Part shown: positions 1 to 8,740 of the stretch, one piece after another
Position numbering within the stretch: the stretch's first letter is position 1
Layout: every line of letters begins with the position of its first letter
NCBI GenBank assembly: GCA_013289765.1
Contig: JABCZI010000007.1
Span: forward strand, 186,001 to 250,000
Reading direction: 5' to 3'
Length of the DNA: 64,000 bases
From: Acidobacteriota bacterium
Lineage (GTDB): Bacteria; Acidobacteriota; Terriglobia; Terriglobales; Acidobacteriaceae
The notes under the pieces: model-generated
Databases searched by the model: none
The model's input: the letters and a program-made list of their open reading frames with translations, nothing else
What the model was told of the DNA's origin: nothing
Position numbers and translations under genes: made by a program

Positions 1-445
<445 letters not shown>

Positions 446-456
446 CCAAGAAGATG

Positions 457-801
457 CTAGCGGCGTGCGCCGGCGGTTTCTTTCTTGCTCGAGCCAGCGG
501 AGCTGGATGAGCCGGTCAGGACGCCGAGGACTTCTTCTTCTTTCATGATGATGAAGTCTTCGCCATCGATCTTGATTTCAGTGCCGGAATACTTGCCGAA
601 CAGGATGCGGTCGCCCTCTTTAACGGCGAGAGGGAAAGTCTTGCCTTCGTCGTTGGTGCGGCCTTTGCCGGTGGAGATAACTTCGCCTTCCTGCGGTTTA
701 TCTTTTGCACTGTCAGGAATGATGATGCCGCCTCGAGTGGTGGAAGCTTCTTCCACGCGGCGGACCAGAATGCGGTCATGTAGCGGGCTAAATTTTGCCA
801 T
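457..801 (-). CDS. groES: Co-chaperonin GroES
   Basis: GroES is the heptameric lid of the GroEL chamber. The protein is 114 aa and begins [18 protein letters not shown], the usual beta-barrel start, followed by the mobile-loop region [19 protein letters not shown] (about 27-45) and the conserved [16 protein letters not shown] near 78-93. I chose the ATG at 799-801, which has AAAGGAG upstream; an in-frame ATG six codons earlier would bury that site. It is about 15-20 residues longer than usual because of a Ser-rich, basic tail ([12 protein letters not shown]). It is first in the groES-groEL operon, under CIRCE/HrcA control. Confidence 0.97.
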   Translation of the reverse strand: MAKFSPLHDRILVRRVEEASTTRGGIIIPDSAKDKPQEGEVISTGKGRTNDEGKTFPLAVKEGDRILFGKYSGTEIKIDGEDFIIMKEEEVLGVLTGSSSSAGSSKKETAGARR

Positions 802-880
802 GGGTGCAACTCCTTTCAAAGTTGATGGAGCAGGTTAATGTTGCTGTAAGCCTATGAAATTGCTGGGTTAGGGCGGTCTG

Positions 881-907
881 TTAGCAGTCTCGCCTATCGA
901 GTGCTAA
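881..907. promoter_or_regulatory. CIRCE element (HrcA operator) of groES-groEL
   Basis: An inverted repeat TTAGCAGTC - 9 nt - GAGTGCTAA matches the CIRCE consensus (TTAGCACTC-N9-GAGTGCTAA) with one changed base in one arm. It overlaps the -10 hexamer of the leftward groES promoter, as expected for a repressor site. The cognate repressor HrcA is encoded at 16823-17863. Confidence 0.95.
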
Positions 908-936
908 TTATAGGGAGGGAAGTCGCGAGTTGTCAA
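907..936 (-). promoter_or_regulatory. Sigma70-type promoter of groES-groEL
   Basis: On the minus strand a perfect -35 TTGACA (931-936) and a perfect -10 TATAAT (907-912) are separated by 18 nt. The -10 abuts the CIRCE arm, so HrcA binding would block it. Confidence 0.92.
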
Positions 937-1478
937 GGGGTGGTGTTGAAGGGAGCCTGGGCCAGCCGCCCGAGTCTGGGTAGTGCCTTGATTCGGATCA
1001 GAGTGGATGTGATGCCTGGATCTTGTACAAGATCGGTCAGCGAACGGCCGCTGCCAGCTTCAGTAACAAAAGCCCTTGCAGGTCCGTCTGGTTGTTGCCC
1101 TCTCGTTCCAAGAACGTCTCTCTACGCGCAGCCGAAAATCGAGCGTCCAGCGTTCGCCCGACACGGGCAACTTCAAAGACAAAGCCAAAGGCGACGGACA
1201 GGAGTGTCCGTCCCACACGGGCACCGCGCGGAGGACCTCAGGGGCTGAAGCCCGCGATCTTTTTCGCTGTCTATCGGCACGACTGAAGTCGTGCCCTTCC
1301 CGAACCCGTGGCCGTCCGGGGCCCCGTGCCCTTCCCGAAGCCGCTCCTTGCACGCGCAGTGGCGGCAGAGTAATGCATAGGTCCTTCGTTGGGAGTCGCC
1401 CGCTGCGCGTGCGACTCCGCTGCCTCGGGATGACAAGGGGTGGCAACCGACAGGCCACAGTGTTATGCTAGCCGCGTC
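937..1478. repeat. Intergenic region with dispersed hairpin repeats
   Basis: No convincing gene lies here. The region contains short palindromes: GGGCT-GA-AGCCC at 1242-1253 and GGCACGACT-GA-AGTCGTGCC at 1276-1295. A block near 1381-1433 ends in cgggatgac. They look like intergenic repetitive (REP-like) sequence. Confidence 0.6.
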
Positions 1479-1940
1479 ATGGGGATGCAGAGCCTGCTGC
1501 GCAAAGTGTTTCTGATCGACCTTCTGCAGGGATTGAAGGTCACGTTTCTTTATCAGAATCCCAAAGAGATTTACACGGAGCAATATCCGATGGAGCGGCC
1601 GCAGGTGGCGGAACGCTATCGTGGAGCGCCGCGGCTGAATGTGAATCCGGATACTGACGAGACCATGTGCATCGCCTGCGATTTGTGCGCGCTGGCGTGT
1701 CCGGAAAATCTGATTGTGGTGTCGAGCGCGCGCAATGAGCAGACCCGCCGCAAAGAGCTCACCAATTTTACTTACGACTTGAGCCGCTGCATGTTCTGCG
1801 GGCTTTGCGAGGACGCTTGTCCCGTGGACGCGCTTGAACTCACGCAGGATTTCGAACTTGCCAGCTACACTCGCGAGGGCTGGATATGGGATCGCGAAAC
1901 GCTGGAAAAAGGGCCGCAGCCTACGCAGTATAGGAAGTAG
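1479..1940 (+). CDS. nuoI: NuoI-type 2x[4Fe-4S] ferredoxin subunit (complex I-like), orphan
   Basis: NuoI is the ferredoxin-like subunit that passes electrons through two [4Fe-4S] clusters (N6a/N6b) in NADH:quinone oxidoreductase. The protein is 153 aa with two complete CxxCxxCxxxCP motifs, CIACDLCALACP and CMFCGLCEDACP, separated by the usual spacing. The N-terminus (LIDLLQGLKVTFLYQNPKE) resembles the NuoI membrane-contact helix. I chose the ATG at 1479; an upstream in-frame codon at 1440 adds 13 unlikely residues. No other complex I gene is nearby, so it may serve a complex encoded elsewhere or another Fe-S enzyme. Confidence 0.85.
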   Translation: MGMQSLLRKVFLIDLLQGLKVTFLYQNPKEIYTEQYPMERPQVAERYRGAPRLNVNPDTDETMCIACDLCALACPENLIVVSSARNEQTRRKELTNFTYDLSRCMFCGLCEDACPVDALELTQDFELASYTREGWIWDRETLEKGPQPTQYRK

Positions 1941-1945
1941 CGGCC

Positions 1946-2090
1946 GGCTTTCAGCTGTCAGCTCTCAGCTTTCCTCCATTCAGCGTAAAGCGCTTTGTCA
2001 TTTCTCGCGGCGTCAAAGGGCCATCTTTTGCCACTTCGCACTAAAGCAGGTTCCTCGCGCGCTTTCAGCGCGCTTCGGAATGACAAGATT
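1946..2090. repeat. Intergenic dispersed repeat block
   Basis: The region carries a tcagctgtcagctctcagc run and a block ending in gcgctttcagcgcgcttcggaatgac. Both resemble the spacer at 300-445. I see no gene. Confidence 0.45.
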
Positions 2091-2214
2091 TTAGGGATTG
2101 TCGCAAGAGTTTTAACGCAAGAATTTTAAGCAGTGGACTCTTTTGGCATCCCGAGGGGGAACGGACGACATCGAAAGGTAGACTGAAAGGGACACAAACG
2201 GTACGGAGGTCAGC

Positions 2215-2547
2215 ATGGAACGGACGATATCAACCAAGGACCTGAGGGCTAAGCTGGACCGGAAAGAGTCGATCAAGGTGATTGAGACTCTGGCGCCAGA
2301 GCGTTACCGCGAGGCTCATCTTCCGGGGGCATTGAACATTCCGCCTGAAAAAGTTAGAGAACTAGCGCCGCAGTTGTTACCAAACAAGGATGCTGAAATC
2401 GTCACGTACTGCAGCAATAATCATTGACACGCCAGCGAATACGCCGCCCGGGAATTGGCGGCTATGGGTTACACGAATGTGGCGCATTATCCCGAGGGCA
2501 AGCAGGGATGGATTGAGGCGGGTCTGCCCACGGAGAAGGCTGCGTAG
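2215..2547 (+). CDS. Rhodanese-domain protein with in-frame UGA (candidate selenoprotein)
   Basis: This is a single rhodanese (sulfurtransferase) domain of 110 codons. ATG is preceded by GGAGGT at close spacing. Residues 1-70 run through ALNIPPEKV to the active-site loop YCSNNH. Codon 71 is TGA (2425-2427). The same frame continues as HASEYAARELAAMGYTNV and ends GKQGWIEAGLPTE at TAG 2545-2547, which is a complete, normal rhodanese C-terminus. I recall relatives having Cys before the HAS (YC-x4-C-HAS), so UGA stands where Cys is expected. A GC-rich hairpin follows at 2443-2462. Read as Sec it is a full-length selenoprotein; the alternative is a one-base nonsense mutation of TGC/TGT. A second rhodanese gene at 56635-57600 shows the same arrangement. 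Confidence 0.8.
2443..2462 (+). promoter_or_regulatory. Candidate bacterial SECIS hairpin downstream of UGA
   Basis: A 6-bp perfect stem GCCGCC/GGCGGC closes an 8-nt loop CGGGAATT. The loop begins after 21 nt from the UGA at 2425-2427. Known bacterial SECIS elements have their apical loop roughly 16-37 nt after UGA and a G in the first two loop positions, and both conditions hold. Ala-rich helices encoded with GC-rich codons can form hairpins by chance, so this supports the call without proving it. Confidence 0.5.
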
Positions 2548-2781
2548 CGTGGGGGTCTAAATCAGAGCTTGTCTTTCTTCTTTCTTCTTTCGCCCCTATG
2601 GGGCTCTGAGTATTTTTGCACCTCACCCACGGCTTGCGCCCCTTCGACAAGCTCAGGGCAAGCTGTGGGCTGCATTCTTTCGCCGCTTCGCGGCCGAGTG
2701 CAATTCAGAGATTTTAATCAGCACGCTGAACGCAATCCTGCCAATCCAGCAACAGAGACTGGGCTACACTAGCTCCCTCAC
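2548..2781. repeat. Intergenic region with dispersed repeat
   Basis: There is no gene here. A segment at 2641-2665 (ccttcgacaagctcagggca) resembles, in inverse orientation, the sequence agcttgtcgaagggcagga near 9567. It is a short intergenic repeat. Confidence 0.45.
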
Positions 2782-3237
2782 ATGAAATCCGCCGACAATC
2801 GGGTGATTCGCCTGATCGCATTGTTTAAGTTGTTCAAGGCAATTCTTTTGATCGCGGTGGGGATGAGTGCGCTCCATCTGATTCATAAAGACGTTGCGAG
2901 CGTAGTGCAACACTGGGTGAAGATGCTGGGGCTGGTTCCGGGCAATCGGTACGTCGACGAGGCGCTTCAAAAGGCGGGCAATCTGACTCCAGGCAAGATA
3001 AAAAGTCTCGGAGTTGTCAGCTTTCTTTACGCGGGACTATTTCTGACGGAGGGGATCGGGCTCTGGCTGGTGAAACGTTGGGCGGAATGGTTCAGCGTAA
3101 TTATTACGAGTTCGCTGGTCCCGATTGAGGTTTACGAGATATGCCGCCATCCAAGCATCATCAAGAGCCTGGTACTCATTTTTAATGTTGCGGTAGTGGG
3201 ATACCTTATCTATCGAATCCGCAACGAACGTGGCTAA
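2782..3237 (+). CDS. DUF2127 family membrane protein
   Basis: This 151-aa protein has about four predicted membrane segments: FKLFKAILLIAVGMSAL (14-30), VVSFLYAGLFLTEGIGLWLV (75-94), a helix starting near 104, and SLVLIFNVAVVGYLIYRI (130-147). The pattern, and the motif around GLFLTEGIGLWLVKRWAEW, match the DUF2127 family, whose function is unknown. No operon partner is evident: the flanks are spacers of more than 180 bp. Confidence 0.75.
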   Translation: MKSADNRVIRLIALFKLFKAILLIAVGMSALHLIHKDVASVVQHWVKMLGLVPGNRYVDEALQKAGNLTPGKIKSLGVVSFLYAGLFLTEGIGLWLVKRWAEWFSVIITSSLVPIEVYEICRHPSIIKSLVLIFNVAVVGYLIYRIRNERG

Positions 3238-3422
3238 GGTCTGTGAGCTTTCAGATGGTTCCCGAGTAGCGAGCACACCCGAAAGAACCAAGACTCAAAT
3301 GAGAAAACGGCGGAGTCGCAGAATTTGTCCAGCCTTAGTTCCGGTTGGACAGTTTCGGTTCGTATAGACTTTGATTTTGCGCTGCGCCGTCGAGGGGACG
3401 AAATTATCCAGGAGAAAGCGGT

Positions 3423-5063
3423 TTGCCAGTCACTAAGGATGCCCTCTGGTACAAAGACGCGATCATCTATCAGGTGCACGTCCGCACGTTTCAGGACAGC
3501 AATGGGGATGGGATTGGAGATTTTCAAGGGCTTGAACAAAAGCTCGATTATCTTCAGGAGCTTGGGGTCAACACGATCTGGCTCATGCCATTTTTCCCTT
3601 CGCCACTGCGCGATGATGGCTACGACATCGCAGATTACAGGGCGGTGCATTCAAGCTACGGAACGTTAGAAGATTTCCGCAAGGTGCTCGATTCAGCCCA
3701 CCAGCGAGGGCTTCGCTTGATTATTGAGCTGGTGTTGAATCACACTTCCGACCAGCACCCCTGGTTTCAAGAGGCGCGTAGTTCGCAGAACAATCCCCGC
3801 CGCGACTGGTATGTGTGGAGCGATACCGAGGCCCGATACAAGGGAGCCCGCATCATTTTTCTCGATACGGAGACCTCCAACTGGGCGTGGGATCCGATCT
3901 CAAAATCTTTTTATTGGCATCGCTTCTTCAGTCACCAGCCCGATCTCAACTATGACAATCCCGCGGTTCGGGAAGAGATATGGGATGTGATGAAGTTCTG
4001 GCTGGAGATGGGCGTGGATGGGTTCCGTCTGGATGCGGTGCCGTATCTGGTGGAGCGGGAGGGCACCAATTGCGAGAACTTGCCGGAGACGCACACGATT
4101 CTGAAAGAGTTGCGGCGGAAACTCGACGAACAATTCCCCGGCCGGATGCTTCTGGCGGAGGCCAATCAATGGCCAGCGGATCTTCGCCCGTATTTCGGTG
4201 ACGGAGATGAATTCCACATGGCGTTTCATTTTCCGCTGATGCCCAGGATGTTCATGGGGCTGAAGCTGGAGGACCGCAAGCCGATCACTGAAATCCTGCA
4301 ACAGACTCCGGAAATCCCGCCATCGTGCCAGTGGTCGCTGTTCCTGCGCAACCACGATGAGCTGACGCTGGAAATGGTGACCGACATCGAACGCGACTAC
4401 ATGTATGACATGTACGCGGAAAGCAAGACGATGCGGCTGAACCTGGGAATCCGGAGGCGGCTGGCTCCATTACTGAACAACGATCGCAGGCGTATCGAGT
4501 TGATGAACGGGATGCTGATGTCGTTACCGGGTACCCCTATTATTTATTACGGGGACGAAATCGGAATGGGCGATAACATTAGTTTGGGCGACCGCAATGG
4601 AGTAAGGACTCCGATGCAGTGGAACGGGGGATGGAACAGCGGTTTTTCCATAGCAAAGCCGGAGCAGTTGTATGCTCCCCTTATTCAGGACCCGGTGTAT
4701 GGTTATCCCGCGGTGAACGTGCTGTCGCAAAGAGAAAGCGAGCACTCGCTGTTTCGCTGGATGCAACGCATCGTAAGCGTCCGCAGAGCGACGGCAGCGT
4801 TCGGCAGGGGATCGATTGAGTTTCTGTATCCCGCCAATCACAGAATCCTGGCCTATTTGCGGCGGCTGGGTCGAGAAACCGTACTCGTGGTCAATAATCT
4901 TTCGAGTACTGCGCAAGCCGTCGAACTGGATTTGCAACGCTACAAGGGAAATATCCTGGTGGAGATGTTTGGCAACAATATATTTCCGCGTGTGGGCGAT
5001 TTGCCCTATCTGCTAACGATGGGGCCTTACCAGTTTTACTGGTTCCGGTTGCGACGGGTCTAG
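3423..5063 (+). CDS. treS: Trehalose synthase (maltose alpha-D-glucosyltransferase), GH13
   Basis: TreS interconverts maltose and trehalose, a compatible solute, in the cytoplasm. The protein is 546 aa, the usual length without a fused maltokinase. GH13 motifs are in order: DGYDIADY (65-72), [14 protein letters not shown] (102-115), nucleophile Asp204 in [10 protein letters not shown], acid/base Glu246 in LLAEANQW, and His311-Asp312 in FLRNHDE. The opening [15 protein letters not shown] is typical of TreS. The start is TTG, with AGGAGA nine nt upstream. It is followed without spacing by a glycosyltransferase and then a channel-like gene, which suggests an osmotic-stress operon. A related alpha-amylase specificity is less likely. 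Confidence 0.92.
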   Translation: MPVTKDALWYKDAIIYQVHVRTFQDSNGDGIGDFQGLEQKLDYLQELGVNTIWLMPFFPSPLRDDGYDIADYRAVHSSYGTLEDFRKVLDSAHQRGLRLIIELVLNHTSDQHPWFQEARSSQNNPRRDWYVWSDTEARYKGARIIFLDTETSNWAWDPISKSFYWHRFFSHQPDLNYDNPAVREEIWDVMKFWLEMGVDGFRLDAVPYLVEREGTNCENLPETHTILKELRRKLDEQFPGRMLLAEANQWPADLRPYFGDGDEFHMAFHFPLMPRMFMGLKLEDRKPITEILQQTPEIPPSCQWSLFLRNHDELTLEMVTDIERDYMYDMYAESKTMRLNLGIRRRLAPLLNNDRRRIELMNGMLMSLPGTPIIYYGDEIGMGDNISLGDRNGVRTPMQWNGGWNSGFSIAKPEQLYAPLIQDPVYGYPAVNVLSQRESEHSLFRWMQRIVSVRRATAAFGRGSIEFLYPANHRILAYLRRLGRETVLVVNNLSSTAQAVELDLQRYKGNILVEMFGNNIFPRVGDLPYLLTMGPYQFYWFRLRRV

Positions 5064-6401
5064 ATGATGGAAACGCTATCACCGGGCGCGTCTTCACGCG
5101 GACGTGCGGAAGTAATTCATACCGAGCTGAAATTGGAAGACGAGACTTTTCTAACGGACGATTTTCTTCGCCAACTAATCAATGTCGGCGAAGTAGACAT
5201 CCTTGTGGGCTTGGCCACACACAACAACGCCAAGACGATCGGGTCGATCGTCCAAACGATTCAAAGCGGCATTCTGCAAGCCTTTCCCCGCGAGCGAGCT
5301 GTAATTATTGATGCCGATGGGGGATCGCACGATGGGACTCCGGAACTGGTGACGGGCGTTTCTATCGATGATGTGCGCCGAGCTACCAATCCGTATGCGC
5401 TGCGCACGCTGCACTCAATAAGCACGAAGTATGCCAGCAGCCCGGCGAGCGGAGTTGCGTTGCGGACTATTCTGGCCGCGGCCGACCTGCTGCGCGCCAA
5501 AGCCTGTATTGTGATGTCACCCGAGTCCGCAAGCATTGAACCGGAATGGGTCTCAAAACTTCTGCGCCCCGTCTATCGCGACGGCTTCGATCTGGTGACC
5601 CCCACCTATCGCAGACACAAGTTTGAAGGGCTGTTGATGACGAACTTGCTGTACCCGATGATCCGCGCTCTTTATGGGGAGAGGATCCGTGAGCCATACA
5701 GCTCTGAGTTCGGATTCTCCGGCCGTCTGGGAAGTCAATTCCTAAACCAGAATGGCTGGAATGATGGGGGCGGTGGCGCCGGCGTCGAACTTCGTTTCAC
5801 GCTTGCGGCGATCACGGGAGGATGCCGTATCGGCCAGTCCTTTCTTGGAGAAAAAGATCACGTCGAGCGCCACGCTGCTGATCTGGTGCCGACGCTGCGA
5901 CAAACCGTGGGCTCCATGTTCTCGGCGTTGGGGGCAGACTTTCCAGTATGGAGTGTGGTGAGCGGTTCCCAGCCGATTGCTACAACGGGGAGCGACCAAG
6001 AATTGCTTCTGGGACCAATGCGAATCAATCGGAAGCGACTCCGCGACATGTTTTCGACCGGTGTCGCCGAATTGGAGTCTGTCTTTCAATCAATTCTTTC
6101 TCCGACCACGCTGGCAGAACTCCAGCGAATCGCACATCTGGGAGAAGAGGAATTCCATTACTCGGCGGAATTATGGGTCAGAACGGTTTACGAGTTTGCC
6201 GCCTCGTATCAGAAATCGGTGATTAGCCGGGACCATATTATTCAGGCTCTCGCACCGCTTTTCCGCGGGAGAGTATTCACGTTTCTGACAGAGAACCGCA
6301 ATGCTTCCGCGAGCGAAGTCGAGAACAATATCGAAAATTTGTGCCTGGAGTTTGAGCGATTGAAACCTTATCTGCTGCAGATGTGGAAATCCAGAGAGTG
6401 A
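5064..6401 (+). CDS. GT-A fold glycosyltransferase, possible glucosyl/mannosyl-glycerate type
   Basis: This 445-aa cytoplasmic protein has no signal peptide. Its N-terminal half looks like a nucleotide-sugar GT-A fold: VDILVGLATHNNAKTIGSIV (44-63), then IIDADGGSHDGT (81-92) in the place of the nucleotide/metal-binding Asp residues. The C-terminal half (about 300-445) is helical, as in glucosyl-3-phosphoglycerate and mannosylglycerate synthases. The start codon touches the treS stop, so the two are translationally coupled. I infer that it makes a glycosylated compatible solute; the acceptor cannot be read from the sequence. Confidence 0.6.
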   Translation: MMETLSPGASSRGRAEVIHTELKLEDETFLTDDFLRQLINVGEVDILVGLATHNNAKTIGSIVQTIQSGILQAFPRERAVIIDADGGSHDGTPELVTGVSIDDVRRATNPYALRTLHSISTKYASSPASGVALRTILAAADLLRAKACIVMSPESASIEPEWVSKLLRPVYRDGFDLVTPTYRRHKFEGLLMTNLLYPMIRALYGERIREPYSSEFGFSGRLGSQFLNQNGWNDGGGGAGVELRFTLAAITGGCRIGQSFLGEKDHVERHAADLVPTLRQTVGSMFSALGADFPVWSVVSGSQPIATTGSDQELLLGPMRINRKRLRDMFSTGVAELESVFQSILSPTTLAELQRIAHLGEEEFHYSAELWVRTVYEFAASYQKSVISRDHIIQALAPLFRGRVFTFLTENRNASASEVENNIENLCLEFERLKPYLLQMWKSRE

Positions 6402-6408
6402 GGCAACT

Positions 6409-7113
6409 ATGCGGGAAATGATTATCAGCGAATTGACTCAGGCGTTGCACGAACTGGCCAGAGATTTCGCCCACTTCCTTCCGCGGCTCATCGTGATGTT
6501 GATCCTGGCATTTCTGGGCTGGTTGATTGCGTACGTTGCAAAAGTGGTTCTGCGCAGCATCCTAAGGCTCATCAAGTTCGATAAGCTTTCAGAAAATGCG
6601 GGCGCCTCGCAACTGTTGAACAAGGCGGATCTGCCGTCGGCGACGGAAGTGTTGAGCCGATTTGTCTTCTGGGTGGCATGGCTCGGCTTTATTCTGCTGG
6701 GCGTGAGCGTGCTCGGGATCCTGGGCCTGCAGGAGCAGATCGCGAAATTCTTTCTTTTTCTGCCGCGCCTATTCGTGGCGTTGTTTATCATGTTTTTCGG
6801 GCTGCTGGCGGCTAGTTTTTTTTCGCGCGCTGCGCTGCTGGCTGCAGTCAATGCGAATGTTCCTTCTCCCCGGGTGTTGAGCCTGGCGGTCCGCAGCATC
6901 ATCGTGGTTTTCGTATTGTCTATCGCCTTCGAAGAGTTGGGCCTTGCCGAACAGACCATGTTGGTTGCCTTCGGGATTGCTTTCGGAGCCCTGATGCTTG
7001 GCTTGGCCATCGCATTCGGTATCGGCGGAAGAGACTTGGCCAAACGGTTCCTGGAGAAAAAATTTGTTCGCAGCAAGCACGAAGAGGGCGAAGACGAGCT
7101 CTCAGCGCTATAG
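6409..7113 (+). CDS. Small mechanosensitive-channel-like membrane protein
   Basis: This 234-aa protein has four or five hydrophobic segments. The repeated helix pattern RLIVMLILAFLGWLIAYVAK (26-45) and RLFVALFIMFFGLLAASFF (about 120-138) matches the conserved TM-helix repeat found in CmpX-like proteins and MscS relatives. The last segment, GIAFGALMLGLAIAFGIGGR, is Gly/Ala-rich like an MscS pore helix, but there is no MscS beta domain. It is 7 nt downstream of the glycosyltransferase, third in the operon. A role in osmotic adjustment fits the context but is inferred. Confidence 0.7.
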   Translation: MREMIISELTQALHELARDFAHFLPRLIVMLILAFLGWLIAYVAKVVLRSILRLIKFDKLSENAGASQLLNKADLPSATEVLSRFVFWVAWLGFILLGVSVLGILGLQEQIAKFFLFLPRLFVALFIMFFGLLAASFFSRAALLAAVNANVPSPRVLSLAVRSIIVVFVLSIAFEELGLAEQTMLVAFGIAFGALMLGLAIAFGIGGRDLAKRFLEKKFVRSKHEEGEDELSAL

Positions 7114-7137
7114 TGCGGGGACCTTCCGGGGAATAGA

Positions 7138-8661
7138 TCATCGATCGTAGAGAAGCGTTAGCCGGCGTAAGTGCTCAATCATTTCTTTCGTCAGGTTCTC
7201 GCGTTTAAAGCGCCATTTCCAGTTTCCACTTAAAGTACCGGGCAAATTCATTCGCGCAGCACTGCCCAGACCCAATACATCCTGCAAGGGAACGATGGCC
7301 ATATTAGCGACGGACGCCAGCACGGTACGAATGAACACCCAATTCACCGGCTCGTCTTGAAAGGCCAAGTACGCCCGGGTGAAATCGTGTTCATTTTGAA
7401 TTTCTTGCGGGGTCCGAGTACTCTCGCCGACACCCGAACTGGTCCACCATCCAACGGTGGTGTCGTTGTCGTGTCCTCCTGTGTACGCGACAAGTTCGCG
7501 AGAATAATTGTGAGGACGGAAGCTGGGCCCTTGAGGATCGTTTCCGAAAGCAAACTGAAGCAAACTCATGCCGGGGAATCCGAATTGGTTGCGAAGAGCT
7601 TCTACTTCGGGAGTAATCACACCGAGATTTTCAGCAACGAATGGCAGTTCCTTCAATTCAGTTTGTAGAGTTTGGAAAAAATCCGCACCAGGACCTTTTA
7701 CCCACTTGCCTCCGGCCGCGGTCGAAGCGCCGGCTGGGACTTCCCAGTAAGCCTCGAAGCCGCGGAAGTGATCCAACCGGACAAGGTCGAACAATTTGAG
7801 AGAGGCGCGGACGCGGTCAATCCACCAGCGGTGACCGGATGCCGCGGATACGTCCCAGCGATAGAGAGGGTTTCCCCAGAGTTGACCGGTCGCACTGAAA
7901 TAATCCGGGGGAACTCCGGCAACGGCGCTGGGCTTGCCTTGTTCATCCAAACGAAAAAGCTCAGGATGAGCCCACACATCAGCGCTATCGTGAGCGACGT
8001 AGATTGGGATGTCGCCCATGATTCTTATCCCGCGCCGAGCGCAGTGAGCTTTCAACTTTTCCCACTGTTGAAAGAATTCGAATTGCGCGAACTTGTGAAT
8101 CTCCGTCTCGGACGATAGTTTGTCTTGCCATTGCTTTAGCGCAGAGGGATCGCGCTGACGTATTTTCTGGTCCCCATGGGTCCAGGCCGCGTCGTTGTCG
8201 AAACGCTTGCAGGCCATGAAGAGCGCGTAATCGTCGAGCCAACTGCTGTTGGTTTGGCAAAAAGCGTCAAAAGCGTGACGGTCAGGTGGGGCGGCATCGC
8301 CGAGAAAGGCCTGCGCGGCTTTGCGCAGCAGCGCCTGTTTGAAGTTGATTACGCGGTCGTACTCGACGTGCTCCTCGGGGAAAGCCGGAGTGTTGGTCAG
8401 GTCTTGCGCAGAGAGAAGGCCTTGCTCATGAAGCTCGCTCAAATCGATGAACAGGGGATTGCCGGCGAACGCCGAAAAGCATTGGTAAGGGGAGTCGCCG
8501 TATCCCGTGGGACTCAATGGCAATACTTGCCAGATCTTTTGCCCTGATTCGGCCAAGAACTCCACAAACTCATGAGCCGAATTTCCGAGATCGCCAACAC
8601 CGTGGTCGCCGGGCAGAGATGTGACATGGAGAAGGATTCCACTACACCTAGGAAAGATCAC
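7138..8661 (-). CDS. malQ: 4-alpha-glucanotransferase (amylomaltase)
   Basis: MalQ transfers alpha-1,4-glucan segments and releases glucose in maltodextrin/glycogen metabolism. From the GTG at 8661 the protein is 507 aa, the usual length for the short amylomaltase type. Motifs: LLHVTSLPGDHGVGDLG near the N-terminus, GYGDSPYQCFSAFAGNPLF, GDIPIYVAHDSADVW, nucleophile Asp in VRLDHFRGFEAYW, acid/base Glu in VAENLGVITPEV, and GGHDNDTTVGW. The frame stays open to 8817, but that would overlap the divergent SDR gene and adds sequence unlike the family. It converges on the trehalose operon (25-bp gap), linking maltodextrin and trehalose metabolism. Confidence 0.93.
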   Translation of the reverse strand: MIFPRCSGILLHVTSLPGDHGVGDLGNSAHEFVEFLAESGQKIWQVLPLSPTGYGDSPYQCFSAFAGNPLFIDLSELHEQGLLSAQDLTNTPAFPEEHVEYDRVINFKQALLRKAAQAFLGDAAPPDRHAFDAFCQTNSSWLDDYALFMACKRFDNDAAWTHGDQKIRQRDPSALKQWQDKLSSETEIHKFAQFEFFQQWEKLKAHCARRGIRIMGDIPIYVAHDSADVWAHPELFRLDEQGKPSAVAGVPPDYFSATGQLWGNPLYRWDVSAASGHRWWIDRVRASLKLFDLVRLDHFRGFEAYWEVPAGASTAAGGKWVKGPGADFFQTLQTELKELPFVAENLGVITPEVEALRNQFGFPGMSLLQFAFGNDPQGPSFRPHNYSRELVAYTGGHDNDTTVGWWTSSGVGESTRTPQEIQNEHDFTRAYLAFQDEPVNWVFIRTVLASVANMAIVPLQDVLGLGSAARMNLPGTLSGNWKWRFKRENLTKEMIEHLRRLTLLYDR

Positions 8662-8740
8662 CCGATCAACGTTATGCTTCAAAGGGCAGAGCACGCAAGG
8701 GGGAAGCGGCTCCGATAGAATCAGTCGAATCCACAGGTGA

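Noticed and set aside
2215-2547. UGA as a normal sense codon (changed genetic code)
   Set aside because: Many intact genes here end in UGA at the expected place, for example the 4-bp overlaps of the M16 pair (41997-42000), M56/BlaI (14860-14863) and Xer pair (46682-46685).
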